From: Trichocoleus desertorum NBK24
Lineage (GTDB): Bacteria; Cyanobacteriota; Cyanobacteriia; FACHB-46
DNA: 64,000 bases
Direction of reading: 5' to 3'
Assembly (NCBI RefSeq): GCF_030409055.1
Contig: NZ_CP116619.1
Location: 4,793,140-4,857,139 of the forward strand
Under the pieces are notes generated by a model, which worked only from the letters and a program-made list of their open reading frames with translations, was not told where the DNA came from and did no database searches. Positions 34,094-43,084 of the stretch are shown here, in pieces (the stretch's first letter is position 1; each line of letters starts with the position of its first letter). The position numbers and the translations under genes are program-made.

Positions 34094-35074
34094 ATGGCAC
34101 CTACAAGAATTGCAGACATTTTGGTCCCTGAGATTTGGACTCCATTTATGCAGGAGCAGAGCCGCGAAAAGAGCGCTTTGTTCCAATCTGGCATCATTCG
34201 CACCTCTGACGAACTTACTGACCTAGCTGAAGGCGGCGGTAACACCGTCAATATGCCTTTCTTCCAAGACCTCAACGGCGACTCTGAAGTTTTGAGCGAC
34301 ACCAGCCCCCTGACGGTGAACAAAATCACCAGTGGCAAAGACGTTGCCGTCAAGCACTATCGCGGTAAAGTCTGGGGCTCCAATGACCTAGCTCAAGCAC
34401 TATCCGGCGCTGACCCAATGGCCGCGATCGCTGACCTCGTTGCAGGCTGGTGGGGTCGTGATATGCAAAAGACCTTGATTTCTACCCTGAAAGGTATGTT
34501 TGCAGCAACCTCGATGGCAACGACTCACGTTCATAGCATCGCGATCGAGGACGGCAACGCAGCGACCAGTGCCAACAAAATCACGGCAGAATCCACGATT
34601 GATGCCTTCGATAAGTTGGGCGACGAAACCAACGCTTTGAACGCGATCGCCATGCATTCCAAGCTGTACAACTCTCTGCTCAAGCAGAACTTAATCGAGT
34701 TTGTGCAGTTCTCTGAGCAGGGCCAGCAAATTACTCAGTACCTGGGCCGCACCGTCATCATTGATGACAACATGCCCCGTGTTGCGGGCACTACCTCTGG
34801 CTTCAAATATACCTCTTACTTGTTCGGTGCTGGCTCTGTGGCATTCGGAGAGGGAGACCCCAAGACTCCTGTAGAAACCGATCGCGATAGCTTGCAAGGC
34901 GAAGACTACCTAGTCAACCGTCGTCATTTCATCCTGCACCCCGTTGGCGTGAAGTGGCAGGGCAACGTTACTGGCGCTTCTCCCACTAATGCCGAGCTAT
35001 CTACTGGCACTAATTGGGCGCGAGTTTACGAACCCAAGAATGTGAAGGTCGTCGCACTTGTAACCAACGGCTAG
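34094..35074 (+). CDS. Major capsid protein, 326 aa
   Basis: MAPTRIADILVPEIWTPFMQ opens a typical phage coat protein of the HK97-fold group. Matching features are GGNTVNMPFFQDLNGDSEVL (E-loop region), DLVAGWWGRDMQKTLISTLK, AIAMHSKLYNSLLKQNLIEF and VNRRHFILHPVGVKW. It forms the icosahedral shell. The length suits an uncleaved coat protein with a separate scaffold (20245). Confidence 0.85.
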   Translation: MAPTRIADILVPEIWTPFMQEQSREKSALFQSGIIRTSDELTDLAEGGGNTVNMPFFQDLNGDSEVLSDTSPLTVNKITSGKDVAVKHYRGKVWGSNDLAQALSGADPMAAIADLVAGWWGRDMQKTLISTLKGMFAATSMATTHVHSIAIEDGNAATSANKITAESTIDAFDKLGDETNALNAIAMHSKLYNSLLKQNLIEFVQFSEQGQQITQYLGRTVIIDDNMPRVAGTTSGFKYTSYLFGAGSVAFGEGDPKTPVETDRDSLQGEDYLVNRRHFILHPVGVKWQGNVTGASPTNAELSTGTNWARVYEPKNVKVVALVTNG

Positions 35075-35082
35075 GAGAAGCA

Positions 35083-35283
35083 ATGTCAATCACTGCATTT
35101 AATCGGATGCGTCGCCTCGCTGCCGAGCAAGCTGCTCAGGCTGAAGCGGAACAAGCACAGGCGATCGCCCCGGATGTTCCAACTCCCACTTCAACTCCCG
35201 AAACTTCCACTCCTGAAGTTCCGCCTACTCCTCCCGCTGAGCCAGCACCTCAGCCTAAACCCGCCGCACGGAAAGCAAGCTAA
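35083..35283 (+). CDS. Small head protein with Pro-rich tail, 66 aa
   Basis: ATG 35083 has a ribosome site (AGGAGAAG). MSITAFNRMRRLAAEQAAQA is followed by a Thr/Pro/Glu-rich low-complexity tail. Such short proteins often follow the capsid gene. A longer upstream frame is only antisense to the capsid gene's tail. Its stop overlaps the next start (TAATG). Confidence 0.6.
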   Translation: MSITAFNRMRRLAAEQAAQAEAEQAQAIAPDVPTPTSTPETSTPEVPPTPPAEPAPQPKPAARKAS

Positions 35284-35633
35284 TGCCTTTTGCCTCGACT
35301 ACTCGCGATCGCGTCATGGGAGCTTTAGAGCTTCCGGTCACTGTCTACTATGTTCAGCGTGTTCAGGATGCTCTGAATCATGCAGAGGTGCATGGTGGCG
35401 AGGATGCGGTATCGCGGATTGAGGGGTATCTGGATAAGTACGAGACTCAAGAATCTGCCTTAGATCAGGGAGCGGATCAAGCTGGCCTAATCAAGGCAGA
35501 TGTTTTGGAGTGGTCGGTGGGCGGCAAAACGCAGGGCTACAAGGCGGCGATCGCTCGACTGCGAAAGCAAATTGCTAAGGCTCTGTTGCTCGATAGTTTG
35601 GTGAGAGGTAATGGCGTGAGGCTGATCCGATGA
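35283..35633 (+). CDS. Head-tail connector candidate (gp6-like), 116 aa
   Basis: This small helical protein (VYYVQRVQDALNHAEVHGGE, then YKAAIARLRKQIAKALLLDS) immediately follows the capsid genes, the usual place for the adaptor that docks on the portal. It overlaps the next gene by four bases. Assignment is by position and helical build. Confidence 0.5.
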   Translation: MPFASTTRDRVMGALELPVTVYYVQRVQDALNHAEVHGGEDAVSRIEGYLDKYETQESALDQGADQAGLIKADVLEWSVGGKTQGYKAAIARLRKQIAKALLLDSLVRGNGVRLIR

Positions 35634-36028
35634 GTGGTTCACCATTTGCCGCGATCGCCAACGCTACTATCACCTTCCAAATCCCTGCCAGAGGCGCTGC
35701 CACAACCGACGATGTGGGCAACGTTGTACTCACAACCGCCCCTCTCAAAGTTGTGGCCTACCTCAAAAAACTCAACCTACAGTCAGCCTCTCGGATTCGG
35801 CCTCTGCCTGGATTGGATGACAAGTCCATCTACTACGAAGGCTATGCAATCAACCCCATGCGTTTACCCGCAGAGATCAAGGTGGGGATGAAGGCTCCAG
35901 TAATGATGGGGCGCGATTCTGGATTTTTCTTAATTAATGAAATCAATGCTGATTTTGGCTCAGACGGTATCGGGGCACTTTTAGAAGCCGCTGCTGGCAC
36001 CAAGATTGCTGGTTGGTTCATGTACTAA
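35630..36028 (+). CDS. Head-completion / neck protein candidate, 132 aa
   Basis: A mostly beta-strand protein (ANATITFQIPARGAATTDDV, VVAYLKKLN, YEGYAINPMRLPAEIKVGMK) coupled to the connector gene. Head-closure proteins of siphophages are of this size, build and position. Not identified by a specific motif. Confidence 0.45.
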   Translation: MSGSPFAAIANATITFQIPARGAATTDDVGNVVLTTAPLKVVAYLKKLNLQSASRIRPLPGLDDKSIYYEGYAINPMRLPAEIKVGMKAPVMMGRDSGFFLINEINADFGSDGIGALLEAAAGTKIAGWFMY

Positions 36029-36039
36029 TGGTTTGAGCT

Positions 36040-36402
36040 ATGGGTAACGGCGGCTTTGATTTAGTTGATAACTATGCCATTCATCAGGGTGCGGGGTTTG
36101 GCTTTGCGATTCTGTATCCCGGTGATATTACGTCTTGGACATTCAAGGGTGAGGTTCGCAAGGGCGAGAGCATGACCAGCGATTTGCTGGCCTCTTTTGT
36201 CTTTGGAGCTGCAACCTATGACGGTAGCAAAACCACCGTTCCCGTTTCACTGCCTCATGCCCAAACCCTGACGCTGAGACCCACTCTTGGCTCAAGTCGC
36301 TATTTTTACGATGTGATTGGCTTTCCACCCGTCGCCGATCCGGTTTGGATTACGGGAGGGCAAACCCAGGTTAAAGCAGGAGTGACAGAAATCAATGTCT
36401 GA
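36040..36402 (+). CDS. Fibre-adaptor-like structural protein, 120 aa
   Basis: The beta-rich sequence GDITSWTFKGEVRKGE, TLRPTLGSSRYFYDVIGFPP, then ITGGQTQVKAGVTEINV is like the small domain that anchors phage receptor-binding or baseplate fibres. The next gene begins within it and is a fibre, so the two are coupled and probably interact. Confidence 0.5.
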   Translation: MGNGGFDLVDNYAIHQGAGFGFAILYPGDITSWTFKGEVRKGESMTSDLLASFVFGAATYDGSKTTVPVSLPHAQTLTLRPTLGSSRYFYDVIGFPPVADPVWITGGQTQVKAGVTEINV

Positions 36403-38392
36403 TTTTGTGATTCAGGTTTTACCGGAACCAACCATTATTGAGATTGCTGAGATTGGAGTGCAAGGCCCACCGGGATTTGACGCAGTTTGGGGCACGATCG
36501 CTGGCACACTATCAAGCCAGTCCGACTTACAAGCAGCTCTTGACAGCAAAGAGAGCCTAGGTGCGGCGGCAAGCGCGATCGCTTCTCACCTCACTTCAAC
36601 CCCTCACCTCACCTCAGCAGAGGTACAAGCGCTGATTGATGGTGGCAATTTTGCGCCCGCAGTTCATCAACATGCGATCACGGATATTGCCAACCTACAG
36701 CCAGCACTGAGTAGCAAAGAAAATGTGGGGGCTGCATCTGCTGCTGTCACTGCTCACGAGGCAGCTTATCCTCATGCTGATTTTGTTACTGATGCAGAGC
36801 TGAGTGCGGCGATCGCCAGCAGAATTAGTTCTGCCGAGAAAGGCGCGGTCAATGGCGTTGCCACGCTGGATACTAACGGCAAGGTGCCAACTACCCAGCT
36901 TCCAGAGTTTGGCGCGGTGCAGTCGGTGTTTGGTCGAACTGGAGTTGTTGCTGCTGAGAGTGGCGACTACAACAGCGACCAGATTGCCGAGGGAGTTGCA
37001 AACCTTTACTACACTCAGGCGCGATCACGAGCCTCCTTATCTACCACAGGCCCACTAGCCTACGATTTGGCTACTGGAGCCTTCAGCCTCCCTGCTGCGA
37101 GTGGCACACAGGACGGTTATTTCTCTAGTGCAAACTTTACGAAGCTTTCGGGCATCCAAGCAGGCGCGACGGCAAACAGCGCTGACACCTTTCTGCGGAA
37201 CAGGGCAAATCATGAAGGCTCCCAATCAGTTAGCACGATTACGGGCTTAGGAACTGCTGCAACGCTCGACAATACGACAGCCACCTGGAACGCGAATCAA
37301 TTGCAGGGAAGGGCGATCGCGACCACTGCACCCACTGATTTGCAATCTCTCCGATGGAACAACAGTCTCTCGCAATGGGAGCCGCAGACTGCCACTGTTT
37401 TGAGTGCAAATATTACGGATGCAACGGCGACAGGGCGATCGGTTTTGACTGCGGCTGATACTACTGCGGCGAGAGCTGCGATTGGGGCACCTGTTAAACC
37501 TGCGAGTTCTACGCTAAATGCGATCGCCCGCTATTCGGACACTGTCGGAAATCTGTCAAACAGCCTCGCCACTGTGGATGGGCTGGGGAACTTGAGGGCC
37601 GCTACAGGTTACGGTGGCGCTGTAGCGGCCCTCAAGCGAAATGTAGCGGGGACTGAGTTTACAGGACTTGAGCTAGTTGGATTCTTCGGAGGCACGTTTG
37701 GCATTGTCAGCGACAACAGCGGTTTTTTGGGGTTTTATTCAGGCGGTACTGAGCTAGTCTCGATATCGTCTGGTGGATTACTAAGCGTCAAACGAATTAA
37801 GCCGTCTCAGCCTGGTTCTGTCTTTGCGCCCTCATTTTCGTTCGACGACACGACCCTTCAAGAAACAGGACTCTACCTGCCCGCAGTAGGTGAGCTAGGA
37901 ATTGTAGCAAGCAGAACCGAGGTGATCAGATGTCGTTCTACAGGGGTAACGATCGCAGGCACCCTCAGAATCGGCAACTACACCACAGCCACCCTCCCCG
38001 CCGCAGGCACCGCAGGCAGACTCGCCTACGCCACAGATGCCCGATGGTCTGGTGGTACTGGTTGCGAGGTGCGAGACAACGGCACCTACTGGGCCACTCC
38101 CGACGCTTGTCAGGCATCAACCACAGGTTTTATCAACACATTCACCGCTAGCCAAACGCTCGATCGCACCCATCGAACGGCTTACTACAACAGCAGCTCT
38201 GCTGGCACGTTCACGCTTCCGAGTGCTTCCGTGAACCTGGGGCGCATGTACTTCATTAAGCAGTTTGGTACTGGAGCGCTGGCGATCGCCGCTGCAACTG
38301 GAGAGCAGATCGAGGGCGCTAGCAGCGTCACACTCACCCAAGGTAACGCCGTCATGATTCAGTCAAACGGAACCGACTGGAGGATTCTATGA
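36395..38392 (+). CDS. Phage fibre protein, 665 aa
   Basis: After an N-terminal anchor (IEIAEIGVQGPPGFDAVW) come repeats with SKE and HxH-type words (PAVHQHAITDIANLQPALSS) typical of trimeric fibres, a KVPTTQLPEF linker and a C-terminal beta-rich tip. It is a likely receptor-binding fibre. Lying between head-connector and gp10-like genes rather than after the tail genes, it may be a head or neck fibre, or the block has been moved. Confidence 0.7.
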   Translation: MSDFVIQVLPEPTIIEIAEIGVQGPPGFDAVWGTIAGTLSSQSDLQAALDSKESLGAAASAIASHLTSTPHLTSAEVQALIDGGNFAPAVHQHAITDIANLQPALSSKENVGAASAAVTAHEAAYPHADFVTDAELSAAIASRISSAEKGAVNGVATLDTNGKVPTTQLPEFGAVQSVFGRTGVVAAESGDYNSDQIAEGVANLYYTQARSRASLSTTGPLAYDLATGAFSLPAASGTQDGYFSSANFTKLSGIQAGATANSADTFLRNRANHEGSQSVSTITGLGTAATLDNTTATWNANQLQGRAIATTAPTDLQSLRWNNSLSQWEPQTATVLSANITDATATGRSVLTAADTTAARAAIGAPVKPASSTLNAIARYSDTVGNLSNSLATVDGLGNLRAATGYGGAVAALKRNVAGTEFTGLELVGFFGGTFGIVSDNSGFLGFYSGGTELVSISSGGLLSVKRIKPSQPGSVFAPSFSFDDTTLQETGLYLPAVGELGIVASRTEVIRCRSTGVTIAGTLRIGNYTTATLPAAGTAGRLAYATDARWSGGTGCEVRDNGTYWATPDACQASTTGFINTFTASQTLDRTHRTAYYNSSSAGTFTLPSASVNLGRMYFIKQFGTGALAIAAATGEQIEGASSVTLTQGNAVMIQSNGTDWRIL

Positions 38393-38892
38393 CCTTTCTA
38401 ACCTTGTCTTCAATCCGGACACTGGATGCCTACTATGCCTCAGCTATGGGAGGTACAGCGCTATTTAACACAACTAGCGGCGAGATCAACATAGGCAACA
38501 CGGGTGGCGTAGTTGCAGCGCTTGTCAATCCGCCAGGGTCGGGGGTGAATCTTTATATCGACTCTTTTGAGGTTGGAGCAACGATCGCAGGCAGGTTTAG
38601 AAGATGGCGCACTGGAACACTTTCCAATCTTCCAGCAGAAATAAGCATCCTGAATTCCGGTGCGGGAGCAAACGTTAGTAAGGCCAAGTTTTATGGTGCT
38701 GCAACGATTAGCGGAACCGGGGGATTAATGGGCAAAACGACTTTTGTTCAGGCTTCAGAAAGCCACATGACTTGCCTGCTGGGAACCCGAATCCTAAAGC
38801 CAGGGGAGAACTTCTACTGGACTTTTACCCCTAACACAAACGCAACTTCTATTTGTGCTGTTGATCCTTCATGGTGGGAGCTACCTATTTAA
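38389..38892 (+). CDS. Structural protein next to the fibre, 167 aa
   Basis: A beta-rich protein with small-residue repeats (GEINIGNTGGVVAALVNPPG, then GENFYWTFTPNTNATS). It overlaps the fibre gene by four bases. It is probably a tip, fibre-associated or decoration protein. No family recognised. Confidence 0.5.
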   Translation: MTFLTLSSIRTLDAYYASAMGGTALFNTTSGEINIGNTGGVVAALVNPPGSGVNLYIDSFEVGATIAGRFRRWRTGTLSNLPAEISILNSGAGANVSKAKFYGAATISGTGGLMGKTTFVQASESHMTCLLGTRILKPGENFYWTFTPNTNATSICAVDPSWWELPI

Positions 38893-38893
38893 C

Positions 38894-39493
38894 ATGCCTA
38901 AAACCGCTTACGAAGCCCTAATCCGATTTAATCCTCAGGGTGGCTACCAGGGAGCCTCAATCAAATATTGGGATAGCGATCGCAATAGCGAAACCGCTCC
39001 AGAGGATTTGGGTGCCGCTTCCGATCCTCGGTTTCAGGACGTAATTGGCACTGCCCTGACTATTGCCAATACTCAGGTTGTGGAGCTGCAAGCGCAGTTG
39101 GCTACAGCCCAAGCAGATGCCGCAGAAGTGCCGAGCCTGCGATCGCGCATCACCCAACTGGAAGCAGAGCTAGAAGGCTACAGAAACCCGCCTCAGCCAG
39201 AACAGAGCTATGTGGGACTCTATAACGCTTTACTCACCGAAGGCTTGAGCCTATTTCTATTTGTCAGAGCAGCATGTGATGTGAGTCTGCCTGTGAGTAA
39301 CGCATACACAGACCTTGTTGCAGCTCTTCTGACCCCTATGCCGTCCCTGACAGCATTGCAAGCCTGCTTTGATAATTTGTTCGCCGCCATGAGTGCTTCA
39401 GGTTTTGGCTTCGGTACATCCCAGATTGAGCAAATGCGATCGCTCTTAGATGGTCAAGGCTTCCAGGCGGTCGTGTTCCCATTGGGAGGTTAG
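38894..39493 (+). CDS. Coiled-coil structural protein, 199 aa
   Basis: From ATG 38894, two bases past the previous stop, the protein has a coiled coil at ~65-105 (QVVELQAQLATAQADAAEVP, then LRSRITQLEAELEG) and a globular C-terminal half. It belongs to the fibre block by position. Function unknown. Confidence 0.5.
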   Translation: MPKTAYEALIRFNPQGGYQGASIKYWDSDRNSETAPEDLGAASDPRFQDVIGTALTIANTQVVELQAQLATAQADAAEVPSLRSRITQLEAELEGYRNPPQPEQSYVGLYNALLTEGLSLFLFVRAACDVSLPVSNAYTDLVAALLTPMPSLTALQACFDNLFAAMSASGFGFGTSQIEQMRSLLDGQGFQAVVFPLGG

Positions 39494-39528
39494 GGCATAT
39501 TGACTGTAGACCCTATGTAGACAAAAGC

Positions 39529-39879
39529 ATGAGCATCATCGCCAAGCAGAAAGAATTGATCAATCAGCTACAGGATAAATTGCAGGAGATGGTTCTTGCT
39601 GACTCTCCCTTCCGACTTCCTTCCGAAGAGGCGACAGCAAATACTCTCAACTCGGCGATCGCTGGCCTCAAGGAGCTTCTGTCTATCCCAATGGTTCGCG
39701 AGAGTGGGAACCTCACGATTGTGGGGAATGAAGTTGAGCATGTTTTTGACACCGAGACTTACAAGTTGTTGACCAACGTTGTCAACGTCGGACTAGAATC
39801 CCCCGACCAAGCACAGTATCAACTCAATCTAATCGCGAGGATTTTAGGGATAAATGGGCGTCAAACTGAACTTGAGTAA
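39529..39879 (+). CDS. Phage protein, 116 aa, unknown
   Basis: An N-terminal coiled coil (IIAKQKELINQLQDKLQEMV) is followed by a compact domain ending LIARILGINGRQTELE. Its 3' end overlaps the truncated gp10-like frame at 39854. No family recognised. Confidence 0.5.
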   Translation: MSIIAKQKELINQLQDKLQEMVLADSPFRLPSEEATANTLNSAIAGLKELLSIPMVRESGNLTIVGNEVEHVFDTETYKLLTNVVNVGLESPDQAQYQLNLIARILGINGRQTELE

Positions 39880-40018
39880 TCTGAATGAGGCGATCGCTCC
39901 ATTCAGCAGATGCTGGTCTAATAACGGAGACAGCTCACAGTCTTGGGATTATTGGCTTGAAATCACCCTTACAAAAAACTGGGACTTATACCTGCACATC
40001 GGCATACGGAACTGTTAA
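39854..40018 (+). pseudogene. Truncated copy of the gp10-like gene start
   Basis: The frame begins MGVKLNLSNLNEAIA, clearly related to MSIKLNLSKLNGAIA at 41590, then diverges and stops after 54 residues. It starts inside the preceding gene, as an intact phage gene would. The simplest reading is that this is the original 5' end, cut off by the insertion that brought the 40.05-41.35 kb genes, with an intact copy now at 41590. Confidence 0.45.
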
Positions 40019-40052
40019 ACGCTACAAGCATGGTGCCGGAAAGGCTTTGATC

Positions 40053-40370
40053 TTATTGACCTGCGTTCCATAGATAATGATTCACCGGATCTATAAATGC
40101 GATAAAAATCTTATCTGGCTCAGCACCGACAGACTCAATAGCCTCTCGAAGTTGAATAGTAAGAGATTCAACCGTCACATTATTTCTGACGTTACAAATA
40201 ATGGTTGTGTCTGGCAATCTGAGACGAACCCATGTGGGTAAAAAACCTTCTAGATTTGGACCTTCCAGTTCGTTGGCAGTATTTGAGAACTCCAGTAGCT
40301 TTTCTTTTACTCTGATGTTGTCGAGTGGCCTAGCATTTTTTAAGTCGTAGGCGATAATTACAGTTTTCAT
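40053..40370 (-). CDS. Cas2/SinR-like ferredoxin-fold protein, 105 aa
   Basis: MKTVIIAYDLKNARPLDNIR, TWVRLRLPDTTIICNVRNNV and EPDKIFIAFI give the beta-alpha-beta plan with an N-terminal YDL, as in Cas2-like and SinR-like small proteins. No cas1 or CRISPR array is in the window. Just upstream, ~30 bp resembling its own 5' end are repeated (near 40381-40415). Confidence 0.45.
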   Translation of the reverse strand: MKTVIIAYDLKNARPLDNIRVKEKLLEFSNTANELEGPNLEGFLPTWVRLRLPDTTIICNVRNNVTVESLTIQLREAIESVGAEPDKIFIAFIDPVNHYLWNAGQ

Positions 40371-40551
40371 TCCAACTCCAAGTCGTAAGTGATAACTACA
40401 GCTTTCAGTCCGATGGCATAACTATTGATTGGATAGAGTCAATCTGTATGACACCCAATTTAGATGATGAGACTGTGCAACTAATCTGTTTGTGAGCGCA
40501 ACAGGTACAGTCTGAAAAAAGGATTGGGGATATTAGCGATGGCCCCTCTAA

Positions 40552-40665
40552 CTTTGTCCCCATTGGGGAATGTAACAAGTCACTGAACCGTGTTGATTTC
40601 TGACAGTTGCCCGAATTGGGAGATCTTCTTGCAGTGGCTCTAGGCTTAAAGGGCGATCGCAGCTT
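40552..40665. repeat. Dispersed repeat, copy 4
   Basis: TTGTCCCCATTGGGGAA (a slightly broken form of the palindrome), GTCACTGAACCGTG, GAGATCTTCTTGCAGTGGCT and a HIP1 octamer occur in the order seen at 16461 and 52190. It occupies the gap between the Cas2-like gene and mazF. Confidence 0.6.
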
Positions 40666-40750
40666 CACTTTATTAGAGTGATTCCCTTACTTCTCAAAAC
40701 CCAAACCTGCTTTTTGCAACTCAGGTCAGCTTACTATGTTCTAATTTTTT

Positions 40751-41137
40751 TTAAGAGCTAGGTGGTTCGGCTCTAAATGCCAAACTGAACCCTAGCTGAA
40801 TGCATACAGCTTTTTCAATTTCTTCCCAATAAGTGTTCTCTAAAACACCCCGTTTATTCGTAATTCTTTGATGATCAACAGTTCTTATCTGACTTAAGTT
40901 TACATAGCGAAGCTGATCCAACCCGTTTTGTGGAGTAGGGCTCACATTAACAACAAACGGATATGTTTTTGATCCGGGTAATAAAGGGGCAATTACAGTA
41001 GTCGCCCCTTTTTGGTTGCCAACATCATTTTGCAAAATCAAGCAAGGTCGGTCTTTGCCAGTTTCACTACCAACTACGGGGTTTAGATCGACCCACCATA
41101 TCTCCCCTCGTTTGTAAGTTAAAGTCCCATTAGGCAT
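40751..41137 (-). CDS. mazF: MazF/PemK-type toxin, 128 aa
   Basis: KRGEIWWVDLNPVVGSETGK, RPCLILQND and LRYVNLSQIRTVDHQRI are the conserved MazF/PemK segments (an SH3-like barrel RNase that cuts mRNA). It overlaps the antitoxin gene by eight bases. Confidence 0.9.
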   Translation of the reverse strand: MPNGTLTYKRGEIWWVDLNPVVGSETGKDRPCLILQNDVGNQKGATTVIAPLLPGSKTYPFVVNVSPTPQNGLDQLRYVNLSQIRTVDHQRITNKRGVLENTYWEEIEKAVCIQLGFSLAFRAEPPSS

Positions 41138-41354
41138 TTAGGCCGTCACCTACTGTAATATCCCAAGCAGAAATTTCTTGGTGAAATTCTGCGTCATTCC
41201 CCTGCTGTTCGTAAGCATCTGCTAGCTCCTGCATGAATATCCTTCTTTTTTCCTCCCATAGAATGTTATTGATGAAACTGCTGCGATTGGATGCTATCTG
41301 ATCTACAAACGCTAAAACTTCATCATCTAAAGTAATACTAACTTTTTTGCTCAT
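41130..41354 (-). CDS. mazE: MazE-type ribbon-helix-helix antitoxin, 74 aa
   Basis: MSKKVSITLDDEVLAFVDQI is a ribbon-helix-helix DNA-binding start, and the acidic C-terminus would wrap the toxin. It is first in the operon, with the toxin overlapping its end, as usual for mazEF. Confidence 0.85.
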   Translation of the reverse strand: MSKKVSITLDDEVLAFVDQIASNRSSFINNILWEEKRRIFMQELADAYEQQGNDAEFHQEISAWDITVGDGLNA

Positions 41355-41396
41355 AATCTTACCCGAATTTTTTGGGCTCAGTATGATTATGCTGTA

Positions 41397-41425
41397 ATAC
41401 TAACTAATCCTACTTTTTTCGTCAA
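41397..41425 (-). promoter_or_regulatory. mazEF promoter
   Basis: On the minus strand TTGACG (41425-41420), 17 bp and TAGTAT (41402-41397) lie ~40 bp ahead of the antitoxin ATG. Confidence 0.6.
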
Positions 41426-41589
41426 TGCTGATGCCTGAGCAATTAATGCAAACGAAGCTTGACCTTTAGAAGATGTTCAAACTTCGGACGTCTAGTAAAC
41501 ATTCTCGATTTACTCGATTTAAGCGATCGCCCATAGGGCAGTCTCATGATGGAACTCTAGCTCTCGAAAGCTAGCCTTGAGTGGAGTTA

Positions 41590-41979
41590 ATGAGCATCAA
41601 ACTCAATTTGAGCAAGTTGAATGGCGCGATCGCTGAGAGCTTTGAAGCAACCGTAGATGCCTACGCTGAGCAGTGTCAGATCGAAATTACTTCAGATAAA
41701 TGGGACTGGCCTAGAACGACTCATCGGCAGAATGGGGAGGTCGTTGAAAGCCCACGCTCGATTGTTGATACAGGTGAATTGCGCGATAGCCAGCAGGAAC
41801 CCGAATATCTAGACGAGAATACTGCTGTGATCGAGTGGACCGCTCCACACGCCAAAAAGGTTTTACTTGGCGAGGTGGAGAATGGTTTTCTCAAGCCCGG
41901 ACGAGATTGGATTGAATCGGCATTGCAAGAAATTGACCTAGAACAAGTGATGGCGGAAGAGATGCGCGATCGCCTGTAA
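41590..41979 (+). CDS. HK97-gp10-like tail-completion protein, 129 aa
   Basis: MSIKLNLSKLNGAIAESFEA starts a protein with IVDTGELRDSQ, AVIEWTAPHAKKVLLGEVEN and KPGRDWIESAL, the core pattern of HK97 gp10-like proteins that link neck and tail. ATG 41590 is preferred to a GTG nine bases upstream. A LAGLIDADG endonuclease gene converges on it 14 bp downstream. Confidence 0.65.
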   Translation: MSIKLNLSKLNGAIAESFEATVDAYAEQCQIEITSDKWDWPRTTHRQNGEVVESPRSIVDTGELRDSQQEPEYLDENTAVIEWTAPHAKKVLLGEVENGFLKPGRDWIESALQEIDLEQVMAEEMRDRL

Positions 41980-41992
41980 CGGGAACTAATTA

Positions 41993-43009
41993 CTACCTAA
42001 CATAGCTGTTCACTAGAGTCTCAAGCTTTACTCTCTTCCTCTCTAGCCACAAATCTGCACTAGCATTGCCGTACAAAAACTCATAGATTTTATTCAAGTC
42101 TGCTTTTGAGTAGTAGTTAAGGCGATGAAGGTACCGATGATGGCTTGTAAGACCAGGTTCTCTATGAGAAACACCCGCAAAACGCTCCAAGTGAGCAGCT
42201 ACTCCAACTAACAATTCTTGGGTTCCTAACCAATGACAAGTTCGACTATGGAACTTAGGCCCCCAAGAAACACAACCATCTCCATCTAGTAAACCTCGCA
42301 TAAAGGCACTGTGTATCTGGGAATCATCAATAAGTAATGGATAGAAAGTTTTGTCACTTTTATTTCTAACAACACCATATTTAGCTAAGTCTTTCACAAG
42401 CTCTACAGAGTGAACTACCAATCGTGTGAAATTCCCCGTTTTTCTGCTAAGATTGCTCTCCTTATCCTTGATGAATTCCAAAGGCTTTAAGGTTTGTAGG
42501 GACTTGCGAAATTGTTGAAGGATAGAGGTGTCTACACTGCTAAGTGTGATTTCAATACATTCTAAAGATGGATGTATAGAGCCATCAGCAACCATCCATC
42601 CAAGAAAATAAGCCTGTTCCTCTGATTGAATCTCTTTGAAAAAATCTTTACGGCCAAGTTCATGTTTTCTGGTCGTTCCGTAGCCTCTATCAAGCTGAAC
42701 TCCCTGTCTTTTGACAGCTCGAAAAACTGTGTGTTTTGGCAATCCAGTAGCATCCATTATTTCTCGGATAGGGATGCCTTGCGAGTACAACTGCGTTACC
42801 AGAATCTCCTTTTGTAGGGGTGTTCTTTTCTGGGCAGCCTTGGTGCGAGGACAAGCCTGTCTAACCAGCACTCTTGATACTGTACTGCCACCGATGAATA
42901 GGGTTTTAGTTATTTCATTGAAAGTTGCTCCACTTTGGTACATTTCAACAACTTTCAACTCAAGCTCCAGTGAAATGCCGCGTTTTCGTGAACCAGTATT
43001 ACTTGTCAT
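41993..43009 (-). CDS. LAGLIDADG homing endonuclease with HTH N-terminus, 338 aa
   Basis: Two LAGLIDADG helices are present, AYFLGWMVADG (133-143) and FMRGLLDGDG (236-245), each with the acidic residue needed for catalysis. The first ~110 residues contain two resolvase-like helix-turn-helix units (SGATFNEITKTLFIGGSTVS, then QGIPIREIMDATGLPKHTVF). It lies immediately past the gp10-like gene, on the opposite strand, between phage DNA and cassette C. Confidence 0.85.
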   Translation of the reverse strand: MTSNTGSRKRGISLELELKVVEMYQSGATFNEITKTLFIGGSTVSRVLVRQACPRTKAAQKRTPLQKEILVTQLYSQGIPIREIMDATGLPKHTVFRAVKRQGVQLDRGYGTTRKHELGRKDFFKEIQSEEQAYFLGWMVADGSIHPSLECIEITLSSVDTSILQQFRKSLQTLKPLEFIKDKESNLSRKTGNFTRLVVHSVELVKDLAKYGVVRNKSDKTFYPLLIDDSQIHSAFMRGLLDGDGCVSWGPKFHSRTCHWLGTQELLVGVAAHLERFAGVSHREPGLTSHHRYLHRLNYYSKADLNKIYEFLYGNASADLWLERKRVKLETLVNSYVR

Positions 43010-43084
43010 CTTGCTGTGAAATAAATAAGGTAAACAGCGATCGCGCCTGTTGGCGAGGAAGAGAAAGCGATCGCTCTATCAAAA

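Noticed and set aside
33996..34226. Plus-strand frame running from the HNH stop into the capsid gene
   Set aside because: It reads through the leader stem-loop and out of frame with the capsid gene.
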